Positions 45,293 to 53,997 of a stretch of DNA of 64,000 bases are shown in pieces. The stretch is from the NCBI RefSeq assembly GCF_900108565.1, contig NZ_LT629971.1, positions 2,108,001 to 2,172,000 on the forward strand. Reading direction: 5' to 3'. The stretch's first letter is position 1; every line of letters starts with the position of its first letter. The stretch comes from Mycolicibacterium rutilum (GTDB lineage: Bacteria > Actinomycetota > Actinomycetes > Mycobacteriales > Mycobacteriaceae). A program made the translations under genes and the position numbers. The notes under the pieces are model-generated. The model ran no database searches, had not been told where the DNA came from, and worked only from the letters and a program-made list of their open reading frames with translations.

Positions 45293-46389
45293 TAGGCGGG
45301 GGTGTCGGCCAACTCCCGGCCGATGCGCAGCAGTTGTCCGGTGGCGCTGCCGACCGCGAACTCGTTCTGCTTGGCCACCAGGAAGTACCGGTGCACCGGG
45401 TGGTCGACGTCGATGCCGACGCCGCCGTGCACGTGGACGGCGGTGTGCGCGACCCGGTGGCCGGCGTCGGCCGCCCAGAACGCCGCGGTGTTGACGTCGA
45501 CGTCGGCCGGCAGGCCCTCCGAAAGCCGCCACGCCGCCTGGGTGAGCGTCAGGCGCAGCGCCTTGACGTCGATGTACCCGTCGGCCAGCCGTGACGACAC
45601 CGCCTGGAAGCTGCCGATCGGCCGGTCGAACTGTTCGCGTTCGCGCGCGTACTCGGCGGTGAGCTCCAGCGCCCGTTCCAGCACGCCGAGCTGAAATGCG
45701 CTGCGGCCCAGAGCGGCCCGCGTGGCCAACCACGAGACGACGTCACCGTCGCCGACGACGCGGCCGGCGTCGAGCTCGACGCCTTGCAACTCCAGATGAC
45801 CGACGCTGCCGTGGCCGGTGGTGCTCAGCGGTTCGACGGTCACCCCGGCGTCGGAGGCCGCCACGACGAAAACCTTTGTGTCCCCATCAACTTCAGCCGG
45901 AACCAGGAACGCGTCGGCGAGCGGGCCGTAGGCGACCTGGGTGCGCGAGCCGGTGAGCCGGTAGCCCGACCCGGAGGACTGCGCCTGCACCGGGCCCTGG
46001 GCCATCTCACCGTCGAGCGCGATGGTGAGGATCTTGTCGCCCTGGACCGCGGGCACCGCCCACTGCTGCTGCAGCGCCTCGGACCCGAACGTGCCGAGGG
46101 CGCCCGCACCCAGCACAACCGAATCCAGGTACGGCACCGCCGACAGCTGCCTGCCGAGCGCGACCAGGATAGCCACCTGCTCCAGCACGCCGAAACCGCC
46201 GCCGCCCAGAACTTCCGGGGCGGCGGCCGAGAGCACATCAGCCTCGACGAGCTTGCCCCACAGCGTCTTGTCGAACCTGTGCTCCAACCCGTCGAGTTCT
46301 CGCTGTCGCTCGGGCGTCACGACGGAGTCGACGATCGTGCGGACCAGCCCGCCGAGATCCTCGGACGCTTCGGTTGTCTTGAAGTCCAT
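45292..46389 (-). CDS. chsE5: Acyl-CoA dehydrogenase subunit ChsE5 (FadE27)
   Basis: 365 residues, the partner of ChsE4 in the heterotetrameric dehydrogenase that acts on the five- and eight-carbon cholesterol side chains. Recognisable regions are AREREQFDRPIGSFQAVSS and HVHGGVGIDVDHPVH in the C-terminal half. ATG 46389 is 8 nt after the chsE4 stop. One-base overlap with fadD17. Confidence 0.91.
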   Translation of the reverse strand: MDFKTTEASEDLGGLVRTIVDSVVTPERQRELDGLEHRFDKTLWGKLVEADVLSAAAPEVLGGGGFGVLEQVAILVALGRQLSAVPYLDSVVLGAGALGTFGSEALQQQWAVPAVQGDKILTIALDGEMAQGPVQAQSSGSGYRLTGSRTQVAYGPLADAFLVPAEVDGDTKVFVVAASDAGVTVEPLSTTGHGSVGHLELQGVELDAGRVVGDGDVVSWLATRAALGRSAFQLGVLERALELTAEYAREREQFDRPIGSFQAVSSRLADGYIDVKALRLTLTQAAWRLSEGLPADVDVNTAAFWAADAGHRVAHTAVHVHGGVGIDVDHPVHRYFLVAKQNEFAVGSATGQLLRIGRELADTPA

Positions 46390-46397
46390 GTCGAGTC

Positions 46398-47579
46398 CTA
46401 TCGGTTCACTCGGGGCAGGCCGAGCGCGACCATGCCGATGATGTCGCGCTGAATCTCGTTGGTGCCGCCGCCGAACGTCAGGATCAGGCAGCTGCGGTGC
46501 ATCCGCTCGATCCGTCCGCGCAGCAGCGCCCCAGGAGCGTCGGGGCGCAGTGTGGCGGCGGTGCCGAGCACCTCCATCAGCAGCCGGTAGGCCTCGGTGG
46601 CCAGTTCGGTGCCGAAGACCTTGGCCGCCGACGCATCCGCGGGCGAGGGCGCCGCATCGTCGGAGGACGCCAGCTCCCAGTTGATCAGCTTGAGCACCTC
46701 GGCCTTGGCGTGCACCCTGGCCAGGTTCAGCTGCACCCATTCGGAGTCGATGAGCCGGTTGCCGCGCACATCCTTGGTGTTCTGCGCCCATTCGCGAACC
46801 CCGTTGAGCGCGACGAAGATCGGCTGCGCCGAAACCAGCGCCACCCGCTCGTGGTTGAGCTGGTTGGTCACCAGCTTCCAGCCTGCGTTCTCCTCGCCGA
46901 CCAGGTTGGTCACCGGCACCCGCACGTCCTGGTAGTAGGTCGCGCTGGTGTCGACGCCGGCCATCGTGTGCACCGGCGTCCAGGAGAAGCCCTCGGCGGT
47001 GGTCGGCACGATCAGCATCGAGATACCTCGGTGCTTCTTGGCCTCCGGATTCGTGCGCACCGCCAACCACACGTAGTCGGCGTAGGCGATCAGGCTGGTC
47101 CACATCTTCTGGCCATTGATGACATAGTCGTCGCCGTCGCGGACCGCGGTCGTGCGCAGCGAGGCCAGGTCGGTGCCCGCACCCGGTTCGGAGTAGCCGA
47201 TCGAGAAGTGCAGATCACCGGCGGCGATCTTCGGGAGGAAGAACTTCTTCTGCTCCTCGGTGCCGAAGTGCATGATCGTCGGCGCGACGCTGTTGATGGT
47301 CAGGAACGGCACCGGCACGTTCGCGATCGCGGCCTCGTCGTTGAAGATCAGCCCGTCCATCGGCGGGCGTTCCTGCCCGCCGAACTCCTTGGGCCACGAC
47401 AGCGTGAGCCAGCCGTCCTTGCCCATCTGCGCGACGGTTTCGCGGTAGACGTTGCCGCGCCCCATCTCGCCGTCGTTGGAGGCGAGCGCCTCGGCCCGCT
47501 CCGGCGTCATCAGGTTGGTGAAGTAGGAGCGCAGCTCGCGGCGAAGCTCCTCCTGCTCTGGGGTGTAGCCGATCCGCAT
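46398..47579 (-). CDS. chsE4: Acyl-CoA dehydrogenase subunit ChsE4 (FadE26)
   Basis: 393 residues (GYSEPGAGTDLASLRT, FGGGTNEIQRDIIG). Catalytic half of the ChsE4-ChsE5 heterotetramer that dehydrogenates the C5 and C8 steroid side-chain CoA esters. The ATG at 47579 has the ribosome binding region AGGACAAGG. A KstR operator lies 77 bp upstream, shared with fdxD. Confidence 0.92.
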   Translation of the reverse strand: MRIGYTPEQEELRRELRSYFTNLMTPERAEALASNDGEMGRGNVYRETVAQMGKDGWLTLSWPKEFGGQERPPMDGLIFNDEAAIANVPVPFLTINSVAPTIMHFGTEEQKKFFLPKIAAGDLHFSIGYSEPGAGTDLASLRTTAVRDGDDYVINGQKMWTSLIAYADYVWLAVRTNPEAKKHRGISMLIVPTTAEGFSWTPVHTMAGVDTSATYYQDVRVPVTNLVGEENAGWKLVTNQLNHERVALVSAQPIFVALNGVREWAQNTKDVRGNRLIDSEWVQLNLARVHAKAEVLKLINWELASSDDAAPSPADASAAKVFGTELATEAYRLLMEVLGTAATLRPDAPGALLRGRIERMHRSCLILTFGGGTNEIQRDIIGMVALGLPRVNR

Positions 47580-47655
47580 CGCCTTGTCCTAACTTCTAGA
47601 GGCACGATCTAGCATTCGAGCTGTAATCGGTATCCAGCCCGGGTTCACACCCGGT

Positions 47656-47669
47656 TGTAACACGTTCTA
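47656..47669. promoter_or_regulatory. KstR operator between chsE4 and fdxD
   Basis: TGTAACACGTTCTA, exact and identical to the fadD19/echA19 site. It lies 77 bp from the chsE4 start and 62 bp from the fdxD start, and probably represses both. Confidence 0.9.
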
Positions 47670-47731
47670 GTCTGAGGGTCCAGGCCGGTGCCGCAGTGGC
47701 GCTCGGAGACCCCATCGCGAGGAGGTTTGTG

Positions 47732-47923
47732 GTGCGCGTAGAGGTGGACCGTGATCGCTGTGAAGGCAACGCGGTTTGTGTGGGAATCGCCCCGGACCTT
47801 TTCGACCTCGACGACGAGGACTATGCGGTCGTCAAGGCCGATCCAGTCCCCGCCGACCAGGAGGACGTGGCCGAGCAATCTATCGTCGAGTGCCCCCGCG
47901 CGGCGTTGATCCGTAGAGACTAG
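47732..47923 (+). CDS. fdxD: 3Fe-4S ferredoxin FdxD
   Basis: 63 residues. Cys ligands C10, C16 and C54 (RDRCEGNAVC, VECPRAAL). The second position of a canonical CxxCxxC motif is Asn13 (not Cys), as in atypical P450-partner ferredoxins, so one cluster of the 3Fe-4S type is expected. It is a likely electron donor to CYP125 or CYP142. GTG 47732 is preferred over GTG 47729 because GGAGG is 6 nt upstream. Confidence 0.9.
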   Translation: MRVEVDRDRCEGNAVCVGIAPDLFDLDDEDYAVVKADPVPADQEDVAEQSIVECPRAALIRRD

Positions 47924-47936
47924 AGGTATTCATAAA

Positions 47937-48839
47937 TTGACGACCAACGACCTGGCGGGACGCGTCGCGGTGGTGACCGGCGCGGCAGCCGGCCTGGGCC
48001 GTGCTGAGGCCATCGGGCTGGCCCGCTCCGGCGCAACCGTCGTGGTGAACGACATCGCCGCCGCGCTCGACAAGTCCGACGTGCTCGCCGAGATCTCCGC
48101 GGCCGGCGCCAAGGGTGTCGCAGTGGCCGGTGACATCAGCGAGCGGTCGACGGCCGACGAACTCGTGAAGACCGCCGACAGCCTGGGTGGGCTCGGCATC
48201 GTCGTCAACAACGCCGGCATCACCCGGGACCGCATGCTGTTCAATATGTCCGACGAGGACTGGGATGCGGTGATTGCGGTGCACCTGCGCGGCCATTTTC
48301 TACTGACCCGCAACGCCGCCACCTACTGGCGCCAGAAGGCCAAGGAGAATGACGGTCAGGTGTACGGCCGCGTCATCAACACCTCGTCTGAGGCAGGCCT
48401 CGTCGGCCCCGTCGGCCAGGCCAACTACGGTGCGGCCAAGGCCGGTATCACCGCGCTGACGCTCACCATGGCGCGCGCCCTCGAGAAGTACGGGGTACGG
48501 GCCAACGCCATCGCGCCGCGCGCGCGTACCGCGATGACCGCTGACGTGTTCGGCGAGGCGCCCGAGCTCGCCGAGGGACAGATCGACCCGCTGTCGCCCG
48601 AGCACGTCGTGAACCTCGTGCGGTTCCTGGCGTCGCCGGCTTCGGAAGGGGTGAACGGACAGCTGTTCATCGTCTACGGTCCGAGCGTGACGTTGGTGGC
48701 AGCTCCGACGGCCGAGGCGCAGTTCAATTCGGCGTCCGCTCAATGGGGCGTCGCAGAACTCTCGGACACCCTCCGGCAATATTTTGCTAGCCGCGATTCT
48801 AACAAGGGTTTTTCGGCGACAGGGCTGATGTCTCAGTAA
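47937..48839 (+). CDS. hsd4A: Hsd4A: SDR side-chain 22-hydroxy-steroid-CoA dehydrogenase
   Basis: 300-residue SDR: cofactor loop VTGAAAGLGRAEAI, NNAGITRDRM, catalytic Ser in NTSSEAG, YGAAKAG as the Tyr-x3-Lys pair. Orthologue of Rv3502c, a 17beta-HSD type 4-like dehydrogenase that oxidises hydroxyacyl-CoA intermediates before thiolysis by FadA5. The TTG at 47937 follows AGAGGT and is 13 nt downstream of fdxD. It precedes the mce4 operon as in M. tuberculosis. Confidence 0.9.
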   Translation: MTTNDLAGRVAVVTGAAAGLGRAEAIGLARSGATVVVNDIAAALDKSDVLAEISAAGAKGVAVAGDISERSTADELVKTADSLGGLGIVVNNAGITRDRMLFNMSDEDWDAVIAVHLRGHFLLTRNAATYWRQKAKENDGQVYGRVINTSSEAGLVGPVGQANYGAAKAGITALTLTMARALEKYGVRANAIAPRARTAMTADVFGEAPELAEGQIDPLSPEHVVNLVRFLASPASEGVNGQLFIVYGPSVTLVAAPTAEAQFNSASAQWGVAELSDTLRQYFASRDSNKGFSATGLMSQ

Positions 48840-48873
48840 GACTAACGGTCTCGTTTCTGGCACCGCACGCAAC

Positions 48874-48887
48874 TAGAACACGTTCTA
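48874..48887. promoter_or_regulatory. KstR operator 1 upstream of the mce4 operon
   Basis: TAGAACACGTTCTA, exact and nearly symmetric, centred 88 bp upstream of a second site that sits at the mce4 promoter. Distance to the YrbE4A start is about 220 bp. Confidence 0.9.
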
Positions 48888-48953
48888 GAATGACCTGCGT
48901 CACACGTCCCCTGACCAGCGCAAAGATCACGATATCGCCGCTTTTACCGTCCT

Positions 48954-48983
48954 TTGACACCCCGAACTTGTTCTAGTTAGTAT
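48954..48983 (+). promoter_or_regulatory. mce4 promoter with KstR operator 2 in its spacer
   Basis: TTGACA (48954-48959), an 18-nt spacer and TAGTAT (48978-48983). The operator CCGAACTTGTTCTA (48962-48975) lies in the spacer, with only its first base deviating from the consensus. The transcript leader would be about 115 nt before the yrbE4A start. Confidence 0.7.
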
Positions 48984-49106
48984 TATCCGGCTCACTAAGA
49001 GCAATGCTTAATCAAAGGGTGGAAAGGCAACCGTGTCCACGAGCCTCATCTGTTCGCCACGACAATGTCGCTTCGATGTGCCTGCTGCCCTGGAACGGAG
49101 CAGAGG

Positions 49107-49868
49107 TTGATCGGACAACTCGCCGTACCGGCTCGGGCCGTGGGCGGGTTCGTCGAGATGACGTTCGACACGTTCGCCAAGACCTTCCGACGCCCGTTTC
49201 AGTTCCGGGAGTTCCTCGACCAGACCTGGATGATCGCTCGCGTTTCGTTGGTGCCGACTCTCCTGATCTCCATTCCCTTCACCGTTCTGGTCGCCTTCAC
49301 CCTGAACATCCTCCTTCGCGAGATCGGCGCTGCCGACCTCTCCGGATCTGGCACTGCATTCGGGACCGTGACACAGCTCGGTCCGGTATCGACGGTGCTT
49401 GTCGTCGCCGGTGCCGGAGCGACGGCGATCTGTGCCGACCTCGGCGCCCGTACCATCCGCGAGGAAATCGATGCGATGCGCGTGCTCGGCATCGACCCGA
49501 TTCAGCGGCTGGTGGTGCCTCGCGTGCTGGCGTCGACGGTCGTGGCGATGCTGCTCAACGGATTCGTGATTCTCATAGGTCTCAGCGGGGGATACGTGTT
49601 CTCCGTGCTCCTTCAGGGCGTCAACCCGGGGGCCTTCATCAGCGGTCTGACCATCCTGACGGGGCTGGGCGAGCTGATCATTTCGGAAGTGAAGGCCGTG
49701 CTGTTCGGCGTGATGGCCGGACTCGTCGGCTGCTATCGCGGCCTCACCGTCAAAGGCGGACCCAAAGGCGTTGGTGAAGCCGTGAACGAGACCGTCATCT
49801 ACGCCTTCATCTGCTTGTTCATCATCAACGTGTTGATGACCGCAATCGGCGTTCGGGTTCTGAGCTGA
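49107..49868 (+). CDS. yrbE4A: YrbE4A: Mce4 permease subunit
   Basis: 253 residues. MlaE/YrbE permease of the Mce4 sterol importer. Conserved EEIDAMRVLGIDPIQRLVVPR and the helical regions FVILIGLSGGYVF and FICLFIINVLMTAIGV are visible. TTG 49107 (LIGQLAVPARAVGG) is preferred to the ATG-like upstream frame because GGAG lies 6 nt before it and the homologous proteins begin near this point. The first gene of the importer operon. Works with YrbE4B, six Mce proteins and an MceG ATPase encoded elsewhere. Confidence 0.9.
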   Translation: MIGQLAVPARAVGGFVEMTFDTFAKTFRRPFQFREFLDQTWMIARVSLVPTLLISIPFTVLVAFTLNILLREIGAADLSGSGTAFGTVTQLGPVSTVLVVAGAGATAICADLGARTIREEIDAMRVLGIDPIQRLVVPRVLASTVVAMLLNGFVILIGLSGGYVFSVLLQGVNPGAFISGLTILTGLGELIISEVKAVLFGVMAGLVGCYRGLTVKGGPKGVGEAVNETVIYAFICLFIINVLMTAIGVRVLS

Positions 49869-50722
49869 TGAGCCAGCTCGGTAGCTACGACGTCACACTG
49901 CGATTGCGGCGGGTGTTCGGACGTCTGCCGCATGCCGTCGACTCCTTCGGCGAGCAGGCACTGTTCTACGCCGAATCGGTCCGTTACATTCCGAACGCAT
50001 TACGGCGCTACCGCAGGGAGACGGCCAGGCTGATCGCGGAGATGACGCTGGGCACCGGCGCGCTGATCCTCATCGGCGGCACGATCGGTGTAGCGGCATT
50101 TCTGACCTTGGCTTCCGGCGGTGTCATCGCTGTTCAGGGTTACGAGTCGCTGGGCAACATCGGTATCGAAGCACTGACCGGGTTCCTGAGCGCCTATCTC
50201 AACGTGCGCATCGTGGCGCCCATCATCGCGGGCATTGCGCTCGCCGCGACCATCGGCGCGGGAACCACCGCTCAACTGGGCGCGATGCGCATCGCTGAGG
50301 AAATCGATGCCGTCGAATCGATGGCCGTGCACTCGGTGTCCTACATGGTGTCCACCCGCATCATCGCCGGTTTGGTGGCGATCATCCCGTTGTACTCACT
50401 GGCCACATTGGCCGCGTTCTTCTCGGCCCGAACGATCACCGTTTACGTCAATCGACAGTCGGGGGGTCTTTACGATCATTACTTCAACACGTTCCTGATA
50501 CCGACCGACCTGTTGTGGTCTTTCGCCCAGGCGATCGTCATGGCCGTCGCGGTGATGCTGGTCCATACCTACCACGGCTACAACGCATCCGGCGGGCCGG
50601 TCGGCGTCGGCATCGCGGTAGGCAAGGCGGTCCGCACGTCGTTGATCGTCGTCGTCGTCATCACCCTGTTCATTTCCCTGGGCGTGTACGGCGCCACCGG
50701 TAACTTCAACCTGTCGGGCTAG
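49868..50722 (+). CDS. yrbE4B: YrbE4B: Mce4 permease subunit
   Basis: 284 residues, second permease. The EEIDAVESMAVHSVSYMVSTR segment parallels the YrbE4A motif, and about five transmembrane helices are visible. The ATG at 49868 overlaps the yrbE4A stop (TGATG), coupling the two subunits. Confidence 0.92.
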   Translation: MSQLGSYDVTLRLRRVFGRLPHAVDSFGEQALFYAESVRYIPNALRRYRRETARLIAEMTLGTGALILIGGTIGVAAFLTLASGGVIAVQGYESLGNIGIEALTGFLSAYLNVRIVAPIIAGIALAATIGAGTTAQLGAMRIAEEIDAVESMAVHSVSYMVSTRIIAGLVAIIPLYSLATLAAFFSARTITVYVNRQSGGLYDHYFNTFLIPTDLLWSFAQAIVMAVAVMLVHTYHGYNASGGPVGVGIAVGKAVRTSLIVVVVITLFISLGVYGATGNFNLSG

Positions 50723-50733
50723 AGGAGAGCATC

Positions 50734-51924
50734 GTGCCGAGGACTACCGCGATCAGGATCGCCGCCGCGGTGCTGGCGACGGTCATCGTCGCGTTCTCGG
50801 CATTCACCTATCTCGCGTACACCGCTGCATTCACCCCTACCGACACCGTGACCGTGACCTCTCCGCGCGCTGGTTTGGTGATGGACAAGGAGGCCAAGGT
50901 CAAGTATCGCGGTATCCAAATCGGCAAAGTCGAAGACATCACGTACTCGGGTGACCAAGCACAGTTGACGCTCGCAATCAACCGTGCCGAGATGCGTTAT
51001 GTCCCGTCCAACGCGCAGGTTCGTATCGCGAGCACAACAGTGTTCGGTGCGAAGTCGGTGGAGTTCTTGGCACCGGAACAGCCATCCGAGACCTCGTTGC
51101 GAGCCGGTGCCGTCGTCCAAGCCGAAGCGGTGCAGCTGGAAGCCAACACGCTGTTTCAGACCTTGATAGATGTACTCAACAAGGTCAACCCGATTCACCT
51201 GAACGCCACCATGACGGCGATCGCCGAGGGCTTGCGTGGTCATGGTGAAGAGTCCGGGTCCGCGGCGGCGGGATTGAATCAGTTTCTTGCACAACTGAAT
51301 CCGAAATTGCCGACGGTCGAGTCCGTTCTCGCGCAAATCGCGACGGTAGCGAACATCTACGGCGACGCCGGCCCAGACTTGGTGACCGTCATCAACAACG
51401 TGCCGACGATCAGCGATGTGGTAGTCGATGAGCAGGAGAACCTGAACGCGACGTTGCTCGCGGCGATCGGTTTGGCCAACGAAGGATCCACCACCTTGGA
51501 GCCAGCCGCCGATGACTACATTGCTGCGATCCAGCGGCTGCGAGCGCCACTGACGGTGTTGGGCGATTATTCGCCGGAATTCGGCTGCATCGTCCAAGGT
51601 GTCGCGAAGGGGGGCGAGCGGGGAGCAGCGGTCGTCGGTGGAATGAAACCCGGGGCGATGGTGAGCTCCAGCTTCGTCCTGGGTGTGCCGTCGTACACCT
51701 ATCCGGAGAGCCTGCCGATCGTCAACGCGTCGGGCGGCCCCAATTGCCGTGGGCTCCCGAACATTCCGAGTAAGCAATATGGTGGTTCCTGGTATAGGGC
51801 GCCATTCCTGGTCACCGACAACGCCTACATCCCGTACGAACCGTTCACCGAGGTGCAGGTCGACGCTCCGTCGACATTCCAGTTCCTCTTCAACGGCGCA
51901 TTCGCAGAACGAGATGACTTCTGA
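50734..51924 (+). CDS. mce4A: Mce4A: Mce-family sterol importer protein
   Basis: 396 residues. N-terminal hydrophobic anchor (about 5-29), then the MCE/MlaD domain (TVTSPRAGLVMDKEAKVKYR, GIQIGKVEDITYSG) and a coiled-coil helical region, with a C-terminal segment of the Mce family. GTG 50734 is preceded by AGAGGAGAG. The six Mce proteins form the periplasm-spanning conduit for cholesterol. Confidence 0.93.
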   Translation: MPRTTAIRIAAAVLATVIVAFSAFTYLAYTAAFTPTDTVTVTSPRAGLVMDKEAKVKYRGIQIGKVEDITYSGDQAQLTLAINRAEMRYVPSNAQVRIASTTVFGAKSVEFLAPEQPSETSLRAGAVVQAEAVQLEANTLFQTLIDVLNKVNPIHLNATMTAIAEGLRGHGEESGSAAAGLNQFLAQLNPKLPTVESVLAQIATVANIYGDAGPDLVTVINNVPTISDVVVDEQENLNATLLAAIGLANEGSTTLEPAADDYIAAIQRLRAPLTVLGDYSPEFGCIVQGVAKGGERGAAVVGGMKPGAMVSSSFVLGVPSYTYPESLPIVNASGGPNCRGLPNIPSKQYGGSWYRAPFLVTDNAYIPYEPFTEVQVDAPSTFQFLFNGAFAERDDF

Positions 51925-52958
51925 TGGGCCACCGGGCGGTAGTGGTCAAGGTAAGCATCTTCGTGCTGACGATGCTGCTGGTTTCCGCCGGTCTGGTGGT
52001 GGTGTTCGGTGAGTTCCGATTCGCCTCAACCAATCGCTATCACGCCACGTTCAGCGACGCCTCGCGGCTGGAGGGTGGCACCGATGTGCGGATCGCAGGG
52101 GTGCCGGTGGGTTCCGTCGAGGAGGTGAAACTCAATCCCGACAACACAGTGGATGTGGCGTTCAGCCTCGACAAGAAATACCAGCTGTATACCTCAACGC
52201 GTGCCGTGATCCGCTATGAGAACCTGGTCGGCGACCGCTTCATGGAGATCACGGCCGGTCCGGGCGAGCTCAGGAAGCTACCTGCCGGTGGAGTGATCTC
52301 GATCAATCAGACGCAGCCGGCGCTCGATCTCGACGCACTACTCGGTGGGCTACGCCCCGTAGTCAAAGGGCTCAACGGCGAGCAGGTCAACCAGATCAGT
52401 AACGCGATCCTCGAATTGTTGCAGGGGGAGGGCGGCGCGCTGTCCCGATTGCTCTCTGACACAGGAAGCTTCAGTCAGGCATTGGGCGACCGTTACCAGG
52501 TGATTTCGGAAGTGATCCAGAATCTCAGCCAGGTGTTGGCAACCGTTGACGAGAAAAGCGTCGAATTCGATGCGAGCGTTGACGAACTCCAAAAGTTGGT
52601 CAGCGGACTGGCGGAAGGTCGTGATCCGATAGCCGGGGCTATCCCACCGCTGGCTTCGGCAGAGTCCGACCTTACCGAAATGCTCGTCGAATCGCGGCGG
52701 CCGGTGCAAGGCGTCCTCGAGAATCTACGCCCACTGGCGACGGAGTTCGACAACCGCAAGGCGGAGGTCAACCGAGTCATCGAACCGCTCGCCGAGAACT
52801 ACCTGCGGCTCAATTCCCTTGGGGCATATGGCTCATACTTCAACTACTACATCTGCACGGTGAAGCTCAAATTCAACGGGCCAGCAGGCGGCGACATATT
52901 CCTGCCGATCGGTGGGGTGCCGGACCCGTCGAAGGGGCGGTGTTCCGATAATGGATAA
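51924..52958 (+). CDS. mce4B: Mce4B: Mce-family sterol importer protein
   Basis: 344 residues with N-terminal membrane anchor (VVVKVSIFVLTMLLVSAGLV) and MCE domain (SDASRLEGGTDVRIAGVPVG). ATG 51924 overlaps the mce4A stop, and its stop overlaps mce4C by 8 nt. Confidence 0.92.
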   Translation: MGHRAVVVKVSIFVLTMLLVSAGLVVVFGEFRFASTNRYHATFSDASRLEGGTDVRIAGVPVGSVEEVKLNPDNTVDVAFSLDKKYQLYTSTRAVIRYENLVGDRFMEITAGPGELRKLPAGGVISINQTQPALDLDALLGGLRPVVKGLNGEQVNQISNAILELLQGEGGALSRLLSDTGSFSQALGDRYQVISEVIQNLSQVLATVDEKSVEFDASVDELQKLVSGLAEGRDPIAGAIPPLASAESDLTEMLVESRRPVQGVLENLRPLATEFDNRKAEVNRVIEPLAENYLRLNSLGAYGSYFNYYICTVKLKFNGPAGGDIFLPIGGVPDPSKGRCSDNG

Positions 52959-53997
52959 GACACTTCGGTCGGGCATTTTCGGCATCGCGATCGTCGCGTG
53001 TGTCCTGCTGGTTGCGTTCGGATACAACACTCTGCCGTTCTATCCGCAAGGCAAGTCATACGAAGCCTTCTTCGCCGATGCCGGCGGTATCTCGCCAGGT
53101 AACGACGTCAATGTTTCCGGCATCACGGTTGGCAAGGTGACTGAAGTCGGCCTCGCAGGCGACACCGCGAGAGTGGCTTTCACTGTCGACCGCAGTATCA
53201 GGCTGGGTGACCAGACAATGGTATCGATCCGGACCGACACCGTCCTGGGTGAGAGATCGCTCGGAGTGACTCCGCAGGGCGACGGATCCGTGACATCGAT
53301 TCCTCTGGCTCGCACCACCGTTCCGTACACCTTGAACATGGCGCTGCAGGATCTCGGTCAAAATTCCGCCGCGCTGGACAAGGATCAATTGACCCAGGCC
53401 TTGCAGGTACTCACCGATTCGTTCCGCGAGGCGACGCCTCAGCTCCGTCGCACACTCGACGGAGTGGCGTCGCTTTCACGCAGCATCAATGCCAACGACG
53501 CCGCGCTCGCCGAACTGTTGGCACGCGCGAAGTCGGTGACCGCAACGCTCGCCGATCGGGCCGGCCAGGTGAACCAGCTCGTCACCGATGGCAATCAGCT
53601 CTTTGCCGCACTCGATGAACGACGCGCCGTCCTGAGCAGTTTGATCGCTGGGATTGACGATGTCTCGCAACAGATTTCGGGGTTTGTGGCTGATAACCGC
53701 CGTGAGTTCGGCCCGGCCCTGAGGAAACTGAATCTGGTGATGGACAACCTGCTCGAACGCCGTGAGCACATCAGTGAAGCGCTGAAACGTTTGCCGCCGT
53801 ACGCCACCGCACTCGGCGAATCCGTCGGCTCGGGTTCGGGATTCATGGTGAACCTACCCAACTCGTTGCCGAACAACACGCAGGCCGCTCTTCTCCTGGA
53901 TCTCTACTTCCAGCCGGGCAAGGTTCCGGACAGCTTGTCTGACCTGCTGCGCGGGTTCATCAACGAGCGGCTGATCATAAGGCCGAAGTCACCGTGA
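52951..53997 (+). CDS. mce4C: Mce4C: Mce-family sterol importer protein
   Basis: 348 residues, anchor at residues 6-25, MCE domain (FADAGGISPGNDVNVSGITV), long coiled-coil (ALAELLARAKSVTATLADRA). ATG 52951 (MDKTLRSG) is chosen over an earlier in-frame methionine at 52912 because the other Mce proteins begin just before their anchor. Stop overlaps mce4D by 4 nt. Confidence 0.92.
   Translation: MDKTLRSGIFGIAIVACVLLVAFGYNTLPFYPQGKSYEAFFADAGGISPGNDVNVSGITVGKVTEVGLAGDTARVAFTVDRSIRLGDQTMVSIRTDTVLGERSLGVTPQGDGSVTSIPLARTTVPYTLNMALQDLGQNSAALDKDQLTQALQVLTDSFREATPQLRRTLDGVASLSRSINANDAALAELLARAKSVTATLADRAGQVNQLVTDGNQLFAALDERRAVLSSLIAGIDDVSQQISGFVADNRREFGPALRKLNLVMDNLLERREHISEALKRLPPYATALGESVGSGSGFMVNLPNSLPNNTQAALLLDLYFQPGKVPDSLSDLLRGFINERLIIRPKSP

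Noticed and set aside
49065..49106. Earlier start codon for yrbE4A
   Set aside because: The extra 14 residues (MSLRCACC...) do not resemble YrbE proteins. The later TTG at 49107 has a properly spaced GGAG.
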